From Filimonas effusa (GTDB lineage Bacteria > Bacteroidota > Bacteroidia > Chitinophagales > Chitinophagaceae), in assembly GCF_004118675.1 (NCBI RefSeq), contig NZ_SDHZ01000001.1:682001-746000 (forward strand): a stretch of DNA of 64,000 nt. Direction: 5' to 3'. Of the stretch, positions 17,912 to 25,581 are shown in pieces. The position numbers were made by a program, and so were the translations under genes. The notes below the pieces were generated by a model. It ran no database searches. It saw only the letters and a list, made by a program, of their open reading frames with translations, and had not been told where the DNA came from. How positions within the stretch are numbered: position 1 is the first letter of the stretch; the number at the start of each line of letters is the position of its first letter.

Positions 17912-19000
17912 ATGAAATTGTTTCAACCATATAGCAGCAATGCATTACAGTTAAAGAACAGGATCGTGATGGCGCCTATGACCCGTGCCCGCAACCCTGA
18001 TGGTATTCCCAATGAAATGAATGCGCGCTACTACCAGCAAAGAGCCGCTGCAGGACTGATAGTAACAGAAGGCACAGCCATCTCCGACACTGCTAAAGGT
18101 GTATTGCATATCCCTGGCCTGTACACCTCGCAGCAAGTGGAAGGCTGGAAGTTGGTCACCCGCGCCGTTCACGAGCAAGGCAGTGTGATCTTCACCCAGC
18201 TCTGGCATGTGGGTCGTGTGTCTCATACCTCTATTCAGCCCAATGGCGCGGCGCCCGTAGGCGCTTCGGATATCCCTGCCGCCACATCCTACGCCTGGGG
18301 TTACGATGAATCAGGAAAAGAAAGTTTTGTGAACTGTTCTATCCCCAGAGCGCTAACCACCCCCGAAGTAAGACAAGTGGTGCACGACTTCGCCAATGCC
18401 GCCAGGAATGCCATCGCCGCCGGCTTCGACGGCGTAGAACTGCACGGCGCCAACGGCTATTTAATAGAACAGTTCCTGAATCCCTTTGTAAACAACCGTA
18501 CCGATGAATACGGTGGAACTATTGAAAATCGCGCCCGCTTCCTGCTCGAAGCTATCGATGCCTGCATTGCAGAAATAGGAGCTGCTAAAACCGCTGTTCG
18601 CCTCACGCCTTATGGCGGCATGCACGAAATGCCGCATTACGAAGAGCTCGAAGCAACCTATGCCTACCTGGCCAAAGAGTTGCAAAAACGCAACATCGCT
18701 TTCATTCACCTGATGGATCAAAAATCCCGCGGCAGCTTCGCACTGCCAGAAGACTTCCTAACCCGCTTTCGCAACAACTACAATGGCGTTATCATCCTTG
18801 CCGGCGGCCTGGATAAACCAAGATCAGAACAGCTCATCAACGAAGGCCTGATAGACCTTGCCGGCTTCGGCGAGCCCTTTATCGCGAACCCCGACCTGGT
18901 AGCCCGCTTGCAAAACGACTGGCCTCTAACCCCACCCGATCGTAATCTACACTACGGTGGTGCTGAATATGGTTATACCAGCTATAGCGTCTACCAATAG
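17912..19000 (+). CDS. Old Yellow Enzyme family alkene reductase, copy 2
   Basis: This 362-residue paralogue of the preceding gene has the same landmarks: RIVMAPMTRARN, QLWHVGRVSH, FDGVELHGANGYLIEQF, DEYGGTIENRARF and GFGEPFIANPDL. It retains RLTP at the position where copy 1 has RQAP. The pair is separated by 24 bp and very likely co-transcribed, and arose by tandem duplication. It is expected to use FMN and NAD(P)H on unsaturated carbonyls or nitro-compounds. A hairpin (19012-19050) follows its stop codon. Confidence 0.93.
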   Translation: MKLFQPYSSNALQLKNRIVMAPMTRARNPDGIPNEMNARYYQQRAAAGLIVTEGTAISDTAKGVLHIPGLYTSQQVEGWKLVTRAVHEQGSVIFTQLWHVGRVSHTSIQPNGAAPVGASDIPAATSYAWGYDESGKESFVNCSIPRALTTPEVRQVVHDFANAARNAIAAGFDGVELHGANGYLIEQFLNPFVNNRTDEYGGTIENRARFLLEAIDACIAEIGAAKTAVRLTPYGGMHEMPHYEELEATYAYLAKELQKRNIAFIHLMDQKSRGSFALPEDFLTRFRNNYNGVIILAGGLDKPRSEQLINEGLIDLAGFGEPFIANPDLVARLQNDWPLTPPDRNLHYGGAEYGYTSYSVYQ

Positions 19001-19011
19001 CAATAAACCGG

Positions 19012-19050
19012 AAGTCATTCCATGGGTCGTGGTTATCCATGGAATGACTT
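19012..19050 (+). terminator. Hairpin after the OYE operon
   Basis: A perfect 14-bp stem, AAGTCATTCCATGG / CCATGGAATGACTT, has an 11-base loop directly after the second OYE gene. The T-tract is short, so termination efficiency is uncertain. Confidence 0.6.
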
Positions 19051-19111
19051 TCACTCATGAATACCGAATACGTTATTTTTAACGCGGAAACTTTATACAG
19101 GCATCGTATTC

Positions 19112-20041
19112 ATGGATCTGCAACAACTGTCATTCCGCAAAACAAGGATAGCGCCAACCCCCAGTGGATATCTTCACATGGGTAACATCCTGTCCTTTGC
19201 TTTAACAGCCTGGCTGGCACAGCAAACAGGCGCTGCCATTCTTCTCCGCATCGATGATCTCGACAGGCAACGCATGCAACGCTCTTATGTAGAAGATATC
19301 TTCGAAACCCTGCAATTTCTAAACATACCCTGGCACGAAGGCCCGCGAAACTATGAGGAGTTTGAAAAAAGCTGGTCGCAACTACACCGCCTATCCCTCT
19401 ACAATGAACTATTGCAGCAGCTAGTGGCAACAGGACAGGTCTTTGCCTGTAATTGCTCACGTGCTCAACTGAGCCGGACATCAGCCGATAGCGGTTATAA
19501 CGGCACGTGTAACGATGCGCAGCTACCATTAACCGAAGGTGCTGTCAACTGGCGCCTGCGAACAACAACTGATGCTGCTATAACAATAAACACATTACAC
19601 GGCAGGGTAGAAGCCCCGTTACCCACCACCATGAAAGACATCGTGATCCGCAAGAAAGACGGCTATCCCGCCTATCAACTATCGTCAGTAGCAGATGATA
19701 GGTATTACGAAGTAGACCTCATTGTAAGGGGCGCCGACCTATGGCCTTCAACGCTGGCACAAACCTGCCTGGCAGCCGGGATAGCTGATAAAGCCTTTAC
19801 AAAAGTCAATTTCCATCATCACGGCCTGCTCATGCGGGCGGGGGAGGAGAAGTTGTCCAAGTCTGCCGGAGCCACCTCTATCCAGTACCTGCGAAAGCAG
19901 GGCAACAGCGCTGCGGAAGTATGTAAAATGATAGCCCGGGCAGCAGGAATCCCTGGCGAGCCCGGAACCTGGCAATCCCTTGCCGAGGCGTTTTGGATGG
20001 AAGAACAGAGAATCAATCCGTTAGCTCAAAAAAATATTTGA
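19112..20041 (+). CDS. gluQ: Glutamyl-Q tRNA(Asp) synthetase
   Basis: The 309-residue protein matches the catalytic half of glutamyl-tRNA synthetase without an anticodon-binding domain, the hallmark of GluQ-RS (E. coli YadB, about 308 residues). Visible motifs are TPSGYLHMGN (HIGH-like, His22), the zinc-site set Cys113, Cys115, Tyr129 and Cys133 (C-x-C ... Y-x3-C), and KLSKS (247-251). GluQ-RS attaches glutamate to queuosine 34 of tRNA-Asp rather than to the CCA end. Its gene ends 89 bp before a tRNA-Asp(GTC) gene, whose product is the known substrate. An ordinary GluRS is ruled out by length. Confidence 0.92.
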   Translation: MDLQQLSFRKTRIAPTPSGYLHMGNILSFALTAWLAQQTGAAILLRIDDLDRQRMQRSYVEDIFETLQFLNIPWHEGPRNYEEFEKSWSQLHRLSLYNELLQQLVATGQVFACNCSRAQLSRTSADSGYNGTCNDAQLPLTEGAVNWRLRTTTDAAITINTLHGRVEAPLPTTMKDIVIRKKDGYPAYQLSSVADDRYYEVDLIVRGADLWPSTLAQTCLAAGIADKAFTKVNFHHHGLLMRAGEEKLSKSAGATSIQYLRKQGNSAAEVCKMIARAAGIPGEPGTWQSLAEAFWMEEQRINPLAQKNI

Positions 20042-20047
20042 AAAAAG

Positions 20048-20081
20048 TTTTGCTGAATAAAATGAAATCCCCCTATATTTG
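20048..20081 (+). promoter_or_regulatory. Promoter of tRNA-Asp copy 2
   Basis: TTTTG (20048-20052) and TATATTTG (20074-20081) are separated by 21 bases and match the Bacteroidota consensus, with the same spacing as copy 1. The tRNA starts 49 bases after the -7 box, so it has its own promoter apart from gluQ. Confidence 0.75.
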
Positions 20082-20130
20082 CACTCCCAAAGCGAAAGAG
20101 CGGTAACGCAAAAGTCGCCAAAAGGAAAAA

Positions 20131-20204
20131 GGATTGGTAGTTCAGTTGGTTAGAATGCCGCCCTGTCACGGCGGAGGTCGCGGGTTCGAGTCCCGTCCAG
20201 TCCG
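20131..20204 (+). tRNA. tRNA-Asp (GTC), copy 2
   Basis: This copy is identical over all 74 bases to the one at 15550-15623, in the opposite direction. Identity extends ten bases upstream (AAAGGAAAAA) and one base downstream, giving an inverted repeat of about 85 bp. It lies directly downstream of gluQ. Confidence 0.96.
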
Positions 20205-20218
20205 CAAATTTTCACTGT

Positions 20219-20250
20219 AAGCCGCTGAAATTCAGCGGCTTCTTTATTTT
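20219..20250 (+). terminator. Terminator of tRNA-Asp copy 2
   Basis: The stem AAGCCGCTGAA / TTCAGCGGCTT (20219-20241, one-base loop) is followed by TCTTTATTTTT, a standard rho-independent terminator for the tRNA transcript. Confidence 0.85.
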
Positions 20251-20371
20251 TAGTCTGTTTTTTGGTCTATAATAATTTGTTTCGACCTCAAAATTTACTC
20301 ATCTTACTCATACCCTCACCACAACAACAAAAGGCAACACAGCACAGGAAAAACCTGTCCACGTTTTTTCC

Positions 20372-20632
20372 TTGGGAGAAGATCAATACTCTGAGTTTGA
20401 ACCGATCAAAGCCATGTTTGAAATGGGTAAGATCAAAAAGATGAAGCAGTTAGACAAGCTAGCCCCAACAAAGCTATCCAAACTGCTAGGCATCAACTAT
20501 GGCAGATATATTGAGAAACTATACAATCCCGAACTGTTTGTAATGCGGGAACTTAGAGATATGGCCCGCCTCCTCGATGTAGATTTAAAAATCATTGGAG
20601 ATATTGTGATAGAGGAAACAAAAAAATCTTAG
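20372..20632 (+). CDS. Small hypothetical protein with helix-turn-helix-like core
   Basis: This is an 86-codon frame rich in helices (KLAPTKLSKLLGINYGRY and LRDMARLLDVDLKIIGD), resembling compact Cro/XRE-like DNA-binding proteins found in mobile DNA. Nothing firmer can be said. The nearest codon usable as a start is TTG at 20372 or ATG at 20414. The frame stays open, with coding-like composition, back to a stop at 20273 but has no ATG there, so the N-terminus may be truncated. It lies at the start of the accessory region after tRNA-Asp. Confidence 0.5.
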   Translation: MGEDQYSEFEPIKAMFEMGKIKKMKQLDKLAPTKLSKLLGINYGRYIEKLYNPELFVMRELRDMARLLDVDLKIIGDIVIEETKKS

Positions 20633-20785
20633 TTCGCTGTAAAGAGAACAAGCATTGCTTACACTCAGTCACGTTATCTATAAGCAGCACAATTACTTTC
20701 CTTTCCTGATACAGCAAAGTTCTAAACAGTCAAACGCAAAACAAGTTCTGCGCCTTCGCTTCGCTGCGGCTTGCCTCCGGTTTGA

Positions 20786-20859
20786 ATAAAAATTTCTCCA
20801 ACCTCATACTATTAGGCATTTGCCTGCGGCGAACAACATTTGAGGTAGTAAATTTTTAT
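20786..20859. repeat. Imperfect palindrome with inner hairpin
   Basis: The outer arms ATAAAAATTT / AAATTTTTAT pair perfectly. Inner pairing of ACCTCA (20801-20806) with TGAGGT (20841-20846) follows, and a small hairpin AGGCATTTGCCT lies in the loop. A folded single strand would be a long cruciform or stem-loop. It sits within a mobile-looking region and could be a recombination or transfer site, or a dispersed palindromic repeat. Confidence 0.5.
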
Positions 20860-20944
20860 CCAAAATCTTGTTATTGCCTTTGCCTGTTGTTAGGCCGGGT
20901 TGCTAACAGGAAAAGGAAGAGGAGCAGTAGGGGTATTGTATTAA

Positions 20945-20966
20945 AAAACCGGGCTAACCCGGTTTT
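20945..20966 (-). terminator. Hairpin terminator after the 58-residue protein gene
   Basis: The stem AAAACCGGG / CCCGGTTTT with a 4-base loop lies just past the stop codon of the small minus-strand gene, with T-rich sequence on the transcript side. It closes the integrase-associated operon. Confidence 0.75.
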
Positions 20967-20968
20967 GA

Positions 20969-21145
20969 TTATTTTGTAGCTACATCTTTTTTACCAATAC
21001 CACCGGGTAGGCCATACTTCTCTATAAAAGCAATTGCCTCCTGGTGTTTCTTCGCAAATACGGGATCACTACTATAGTCGCGAAGTACTATCGTTGAAGC
21101 AGACTGTCCCTTCTCTGCCTTTTTTTTATCCTTAGTTGTACCCAT
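20969..21145 (-). CDS. Small hypothetical protein (58 residues), last gene of the integrase operon
   Basis: An ATG at 21145 opens a 58-residue, lysine-rich protein (begins MGTTKDKKKAEK, contains VLRDYSSDPVFAKK and AIAFIEKYGLPGGI). It is followed at once by a terminator, which supports it as a real gene. No family was recognised. It lies 29 bp after the 149-residue gene on the same strand, so the two are probably co-expressed; a small/large pair of this kind could be a toxin-antitoxin or accessory module, which is inference only. Confidence 0.6.
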   Translation of the reverse strand: MGTTKDKKKAEKGQSASTIVLRDYSSDPVFAKKHQEAIAFIEKYGLPGGIGKKDVATK

Positions 21146-21174
21146 ATGATAGGATTTACGTTAACAAATCTAAC

Positions 21175-21624
21175 TCAATATTTACATTCAAGCAAATAGG
21201 CTATATACTCAGTGTTCGCCTGAAAAGGCTCCCATTGCCCGTTCCTGAACCCTTTAAGTGTATATGACAATTCTATTTCCCGCAATATCCTGGAAATTCC
21301 CATACGATACAGCCTATTCCGGGCAGTTGTGTTACCTGCGAAGAAGATAGCTGCATTAGGACGGCGTTTCATGAATGCAGCGGCTATATTAGCCACGGTT
21401 GCCAACACTTTATCCCGGTCATTGTTATTCGTATTAATAAAGCTGTCTATCTGGTCTTCTTCTTCATTTTTGTCCCCTAACACAAGGTTATAAGCCTCCG
21501 TATTCAAATGACGAAGCCGGATAAATTGTACTACTTTAGCAATCCGGCCTTTAGGGCCATCACTCCAAAAACCATACGACAGGTAACGCCTCTCTTCGGT
21601 GAACTCGTATTTGTCTAGTTCCAT
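21175..21624 (-). CDS. Conserved hypothetical protein (DUF6934-like)
   Basis: The 149-residue soluble protein has a mixed alpha/beta pattern: KYEFTEERRYLSYGFWSDGP, GRIAKVVQFIRL, YNLVLGDKN, DRDKVLATVANIAAAFM and AIFFAGNTTARNRLYRMGI. From memory this is the pattern of the DUF6934 family of Bacteroidota, often seen next to a small partner gene; this could not be verified here. It begins 25 bp after the integrase stop codon and ends 29 bp before the 58-residue gene, so the three read as one transcription unit. Confidence 0.65.
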   Translation of the reverse strand: MELDKYEFTEERRYLSYGFWSDGPKGRIAKVVQFIRLRHLNTEAYNLVLGDKNEEEDQIDSFINTNNNDRDKVLATVANIAAAFMKRRPNAAIFFAGNTTARNRLYRMGISRILREIELSYTLKGFRNGQWEPFQANTEYIAYLLECKY

Positions 21625-21649
21625 ATTATCCTGTTTAATTACTAACTAA

Positions 21650-22697
21650 CTAGCTGGCTTTCAACTCCCCTCTCTGCATCCATATCTCACCAATTTTGCG
21701 GCCTGCTTCTTCAGGCGATATTTTGATATAACGGTAGAAGTTTTTCAGGCTTTTATGGCCACTGATCTTCATAATTAATTCTACTGGTGTACCCTCCAAA
21801 AACTCATTGGTGCAAAATGATCTCCGGCAAGTGTGAGAAGTGATCCAGGCATATTTAGGTTGATTAACTACTATATCTTTATTGCCGCGCTTGTAAGAAA
21901 AACGGATAAGCTGATAGAGGCCCGCCCTTTTACCCAGCTCCTTAATAGCACTATTAAAAACAGCATTACTTAATACCGGAATTCCCTGCATGAACGAGCG
22001 CATAAAAATAGAATAGGCTTCATCCCTTAGAGGGATCACTACCCAATGGTCTGATTTCATTTGCTTCTTATAAAGGGTTCTGTTACGAATGTCATTAGGT
22101 GCAATGCTGGTATAGTCTGAAAATCGAAGCCCTGTAAAGCAGCCGAATACAAATAAGTCACGGCAGGTCGCAAGGTGAGTATCATTGGATAAATCAAGGT
22201 TATAAATAGCCCTGATTTCGTCCATTGTCAAATAAATAGCATCTGTTAACTCTTCGGATTGTTTGAAATCTTCCAGATCAATAGGAGGGATTATCTTCCG
22301 GCGCATACGGTTACGCAGAAATACCCGTAACTGGCGGATAGTCTTAGCAAGGGTGTTTACTTTCAACCCCACTACAGGAGGCTTTCTTCTCATATGCACA
22401 TACTCATAGGTTAGAAAATGGAGGTAGTCTTCGTAAAAAGCCACGTCAAAGCTATCAAAGTTTAGTTGAACCTCCCCTACACTTTTCATAAGCCCGTAGG
22501 TGACTTTGCATTTGCCTGAATACAGACACCGTTTCCTTTGTTACCTGGTTCTGCCTTGATTTTATATACTCTTCCAACTGGTGATGAAAATCGAGATTGA
22601 GAGCTGGTTTTACAACTATAGGCTTATCTCTTAATCCATCCATATTTAAGTTAGGCTTATAGTGCTGTTTTACGAATGAAAACCGGATCGGCAGCAT
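21650..22697 (-). pseudogene. Tyrosine recombinase (phage-type integrase) with a frameshift
   Basis: Two overlapping frames join into one integrase of about 348 residues. The first (22697-22455) gives the start and the SAM-like N-terminal helix (VSVFRQMQSHLRAYEK). The second (22489-21650) gives the rest: FDSFDVAFYEDY, then a catalytic domain with Arg in CFTGLRFSDY, HTCRR, the GHKSLKNFYRYIK box and a Tyr nucleophile. The break lies at a run of four C (22474-22477 on the plus strand); removing one base restores the frame. The catalytic domain is intact, so the damage is either recent or a sequencing error. Such enzymes move integrative elements. Confidence 0.75.
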
Positions 22698-22972
22698 AAA
22701 TAAGGCTGATGCCGTCGCAGCGGGCTTTCTTTGCCTCTCGCTGCCATATGATCAACGTTTCAAAATTTACCTCTTATTTAGAAACGAGCAAAAGGCTGGG
22801 TAGCCTTTATTTCGCTCGAAGGCAATCACTCCCCCTTGGCAAAAATCATCCAGGCTATGGTTTCTAAAAGCTTTTTGCCTCTTCAAAGTGTGCAGGGTGT
22901 TCCTGGAACCATAACGCATCCTCATCATTCGGCACGCTTTTTAGCATCACTATCCAAACGTTTAATGCAATT

Positions 22973-23371
22973 ATGAAAACAAAGACTACTCCCCGCAAAG
23001 TATTGATCATTGATGACGAAGGCGATCTGTGCCTGCTTTTAAACATACTGCTCGGTGGAAAGGGGATGGATGTAGAACATGTCCAAAGTATTGCTAAAGC
23101 TGAGGAATATCTTCTACAGGAAAAGCCTTCTTTAATACTATTAGACAACCGCCTGCCCGATGGTTTTGGCATCGATTTTCTAACTTTCGTAAAAAAAGAA
23201 TACCCTTCAGTAAAAGTGATCATGATCTCTGGCGTCGATGCCGCCGCTCAGGATGTTGCCTTGGAGAATGGTGCAGATGCTTTTCTCAGAAAACCATTTA
23301 CAAAAGCCCAGTTGAACCAAGCAGTTACGGAATTGTTGGATAGAGAAGAACCTGTTACTTCGCCATCTTAA
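22973..23371 (+). CDS. Single-domain response regulator (receiver only)
   Basis: This is a 132-residue receiver domain without an output domain. Acidic pocket Asp14-Asp15, phosphoacceptor Asp58 (LLDNRLPDG), Ser86 (MISG) and Lys107 (RKPF) are all present, so it should be phosphorylatable. No histidine kinase gene lies beside it. It could act as a phosphate sink or an adaptor for a distant kinase. It starts 275 bp after the frameshifted integrase and in the opposite direction. Confidence 0.9.
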   Translation: MKTKTTPRKVLIIDDEGDLCLLLNILLGGKGMDVEHVQSIAKAEEYLLQEKPSLILLDNRLPDGFGIDFLTFVKKEYPSVKVIMISGVDAAAQDVALENGADAFLRKPFTKAQLNQAVTELLDREEPVTSPS

Positions 23372-23542
23372 ACGCGCTTGGTCGCTACATCTTACAGGAA
23401 GACACGTATCGGAGTAGAGAGAACGTACCATCGGAAGTATGACTTGCTTATCTGCTTTGCAGGTCTGCTTGAAATGTTGTGCGCTTTTGCGGGCTTTGCT
23501 CGTTAATTGATAAATCTTTCTGGGAGCAGTTGCAAATCTGTT

Positions 23543-24361
23543 TTATTCGTCAGCCGGTTGAACACCAGGTTTGTAAGTGAAGTATAGTATATAGGCTGTT
23601 TGATGCTTTAAATTACTACATTTCCATTTAATCGTATTGTTAACGATCTGGGGCTGCTCTACATCAAAACTTTTGCATTTTAAAATGATGCGTTCTATGT
23701 TTTCTTCATTCAGCTTTTTGAAGAAAAAGTACGGTTTTCTGATTAGCCAGGCATTTTGCAATTCACGAGTTGGATTAATTACAATACTTGTAGTTCCTGA
23801 TGGTTTCAAGGAAAAGAAAATGAAGAAATTTCGATCATCATTAAGCTTGCTAGGCATCGTCCACTCATATTTAAGCAAAAATGGGACATGCGCCTGTATC
23901 TTTTTTAGAGGCTCCCAATAAACAACTAGCCGCCCTTTCCTTAAAATTCTGAAGCTTTTTATCTTGACGGTATGATATCTGACAATGCTGTTGATATCAT
24001 TATTAAATGCGGCAATACTAAAGAATGTATTGTATAGCTGTTCTGGTTTAGGGGGTGAAGCAAATAAATAGGTTTTCCTGATTTCATTTCTGGATGTGCC
24101 GTCTTCGTCAATGCTAATATTATGGCTGGCATCTGTTATAATACAGCCTTCATGCGGTTTTATTCCAAAAAGACTAAAAACGTATGGTATTCGATGCTTT
24201 TTATACAATTCAAAACATACGATTAATAGAACTATAATACCTGCTACTACTATTAAGGTTATCAGACTGCTATTTACCGCCTTGTAAAGCTCAGCAGAAA
24301 GCTGATAAAGGCCATAAAGAGCCAAAAGAAAGGAAGTATAAAAAGCTACTTTCTTTTTCAT
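23543..24361 (-). CDS. Membrane protein of unknown function
   Basis: The 272-residue protein has two N-terminal transmembrane segments (about 8-27 and 33-53) and a soluble beta-rich domain facing one compartment (TASHNISIDEDG is near its start as DASHNISIDEDG, then SFRILRKGRLVVYWEPL and TAYILYFTYKP). No family was recognised. It converges on the response regulator gene with 171 bp between. The lower GC and Lys/Ile-rich composition compared with the flanking metabolic genes agrees with an accessory region. Confidence 0.6.
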   Translation of the reverse strand: MKKKVAFYTSFLLALYGLYQLSAELYKAVNSSLITLIVVAGIIVLLIVCFELYKKHRIPYVFSLFGIKPHEGCIITDASHNISIDEDGTSRNEIRKTYLFASPPKPEQLYNTFFSIAAFNNDINSIVRYHTVKIKSFRILRKGRLVVYWEPLKKIQAHVPFLLKYEWTMPSKLNDDRNFFIFFSLKPSGTTSIVINPTRELQNAWLIRKPYFFFKKLNEENIERIILKCKSFDVEQPQIVNNTIKWKCSNLKHQTAYILYFTYKPGVQPADE

Positions 24362-24574
24362 ATCATGATAGTCTCTAAATATACAAATAATTCAATCAAG
24401 TCAGTCTCCCATTATCCTTTCGTTAAATAGCAATCTCTTACACGCCGCGTCAGCATTTTAAGGCAGCGTTTTTCTCCCATTCACCCCTTTTTTCCCCAAT
24501 TTGGCAATCCTTCTATGCAGTAGCATCGCATTTGTAATCAATAAAGCACTATAATAGCACCGTAAATTAAAAGC

Positions 24575-25210
24575 ATGGCCAAACAAAACGGCCCCTTCAT
24601 CCGGGAAAAGACCATCGGAAACCTCTCTCTGTATAAGAGGGGCGGCCGCGGCTATGCACGCATGAAAAGCAACCTCACCGCCGAACGCTGGCAGTCCGAT
24701 TCCGCCTTCGCCGGCAGCCGTAAATGCGCTGCTACCCTGGCACAGTCTGCCACCGTCGCTGCCACCTATTACCGTCACATCCCGTTGCAGAAGCGCTGTT
24801 ACAGCTTTTATCGCAAACTCGTAGGCATCGCCCAGGAAATGCGCTGCGCAGGATTCCAGGTGCACCACGTCAATAAAGTGCTCGACTTCGCCGTATGCAA
24901 ATACCTCAGGAAACTGGAAGCGAACGACCCCGGTAGAAAACCGGTCCGGTCTTCTTTCTCCGTAACAAAACCGCTCGCAACGCCCGTTGCCCAGCCTGCT
25001 GTTACCACTGAAAGCCGCTGTCCGTCCCTGGCTGCCACACCTGTAGTTAACCAGCATGTTAACAAAGAACAGAACACAGGAGTTCCTATTCGCGGTAGGC
25101 CTCCTGTAACCACACTACCCAACTCATCGGTCCCCCACATAAAAGGTCATGTCAATGGCAGGGCGCTTCATGCCCCTGCCAGTCGTTTTGGAGCCTCAAA
25201 TGGGAAATGA
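24575..25210 (+). CDS. Conserved hypothetical protein, MAKxNG-type family of Bacteroidota
   Basis: The 211-residue protein begins MAKQNGPFIREKTIGNLSLYKR. This start (MAKxNG ... GTIGNLTFYKxxxG) is shared by a group of uncharacterised Chitinophaga-like proteins known to me from genome annotations. The first 120 residues are helical and basic. The last 80 are low-complexity, rich in Pro, Val, Thr and Arg, with no predicted fold. Many family members have shorter tails, so this extension is odd. The reading frame ends over a hairpin (25155-25178). Function unknown. Confidence 0.55.
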   Translation: MAKQNGPFIREKTIGNLSLYKRGGRGYARMKSNLTAERWQSDSAFAGSRKCAATLAQSATVAATYYRHIPLQKRCYSFYRKLVGIAQEMRCAGFQVHHVNKVLDFAVCKYLRKLEANDPGRKPVRSSFSVTKPLATPVAQPAVTTESRCPSLAATPVVNQHVNKEQNTGVPIRGRPPVTTLPNSSVPHIKGHVNGRALHAPASRFGASNGK

Positions 25211-25581
25211 CAGCCCAATTGCTCCCGATTTCAGCTGATAAATGCAGCACCGCCTCCAACGCTTCCCTAAAAATGGCGTCAGTAACCCATCTACGAAGAA
25301 CTACGCTTTATATAGCTTCCATCAGTATACGATAAAGCTTCCTTCACTATACCCTGTTGCCAGTGCTCTGCAGGGTAAACCCCTGCCTGATGCTGCCCAC
25401 CCGGTTTATTGAGAACCTATGAAAATAAATAGCAATAGATGCAGAGCTTAAGCCTCCTTCCCGAAGAAAGAACGCAGTTGGGTTATTTAACGGTTAGTTT
25501 CCCTTAAAATCCAACTACTATTTTTCAGGTAAATACGCTTAATTGCAAATACCAAAACTCGCAATTAAGACTTATTCATCA
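25211..25581. other. Intergenic region before the hybrid sensor gene
   Basis: This 371-base stretch has no gene. A short hairpin GCAGGG-TAAAC-CCCTGC (25370-25386) has no T-tract. No TTTG / TAnnTTTG promoter was identified for the sensor, and no repeated operator was seen. Confidence 0.5.

Larger units (their letters stand above)
20633..20968. other. Gene-free stretch with an imperfect palindrome
   Basis: This 336-base stretch has no convincing gene (one short 65-codon frame on the plus strand has no recognised features). It contains the palindrome described separately, an AGGCA-TT-TGCCT hairpin in its centre, and a direct echo of the word TTGCCTG (around 20820 and 20880). The base composition is locally uneven. 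Confidence 0.5.

Noticed and set aside
20131-22697. A complete integrative element bounded by tRNA-Asp attachment sites
   Set aside because: I searched by eye for a repeat of the tRNA 3' end beyond the recombinase and found none, so left and right attachment sites cannot be supported.
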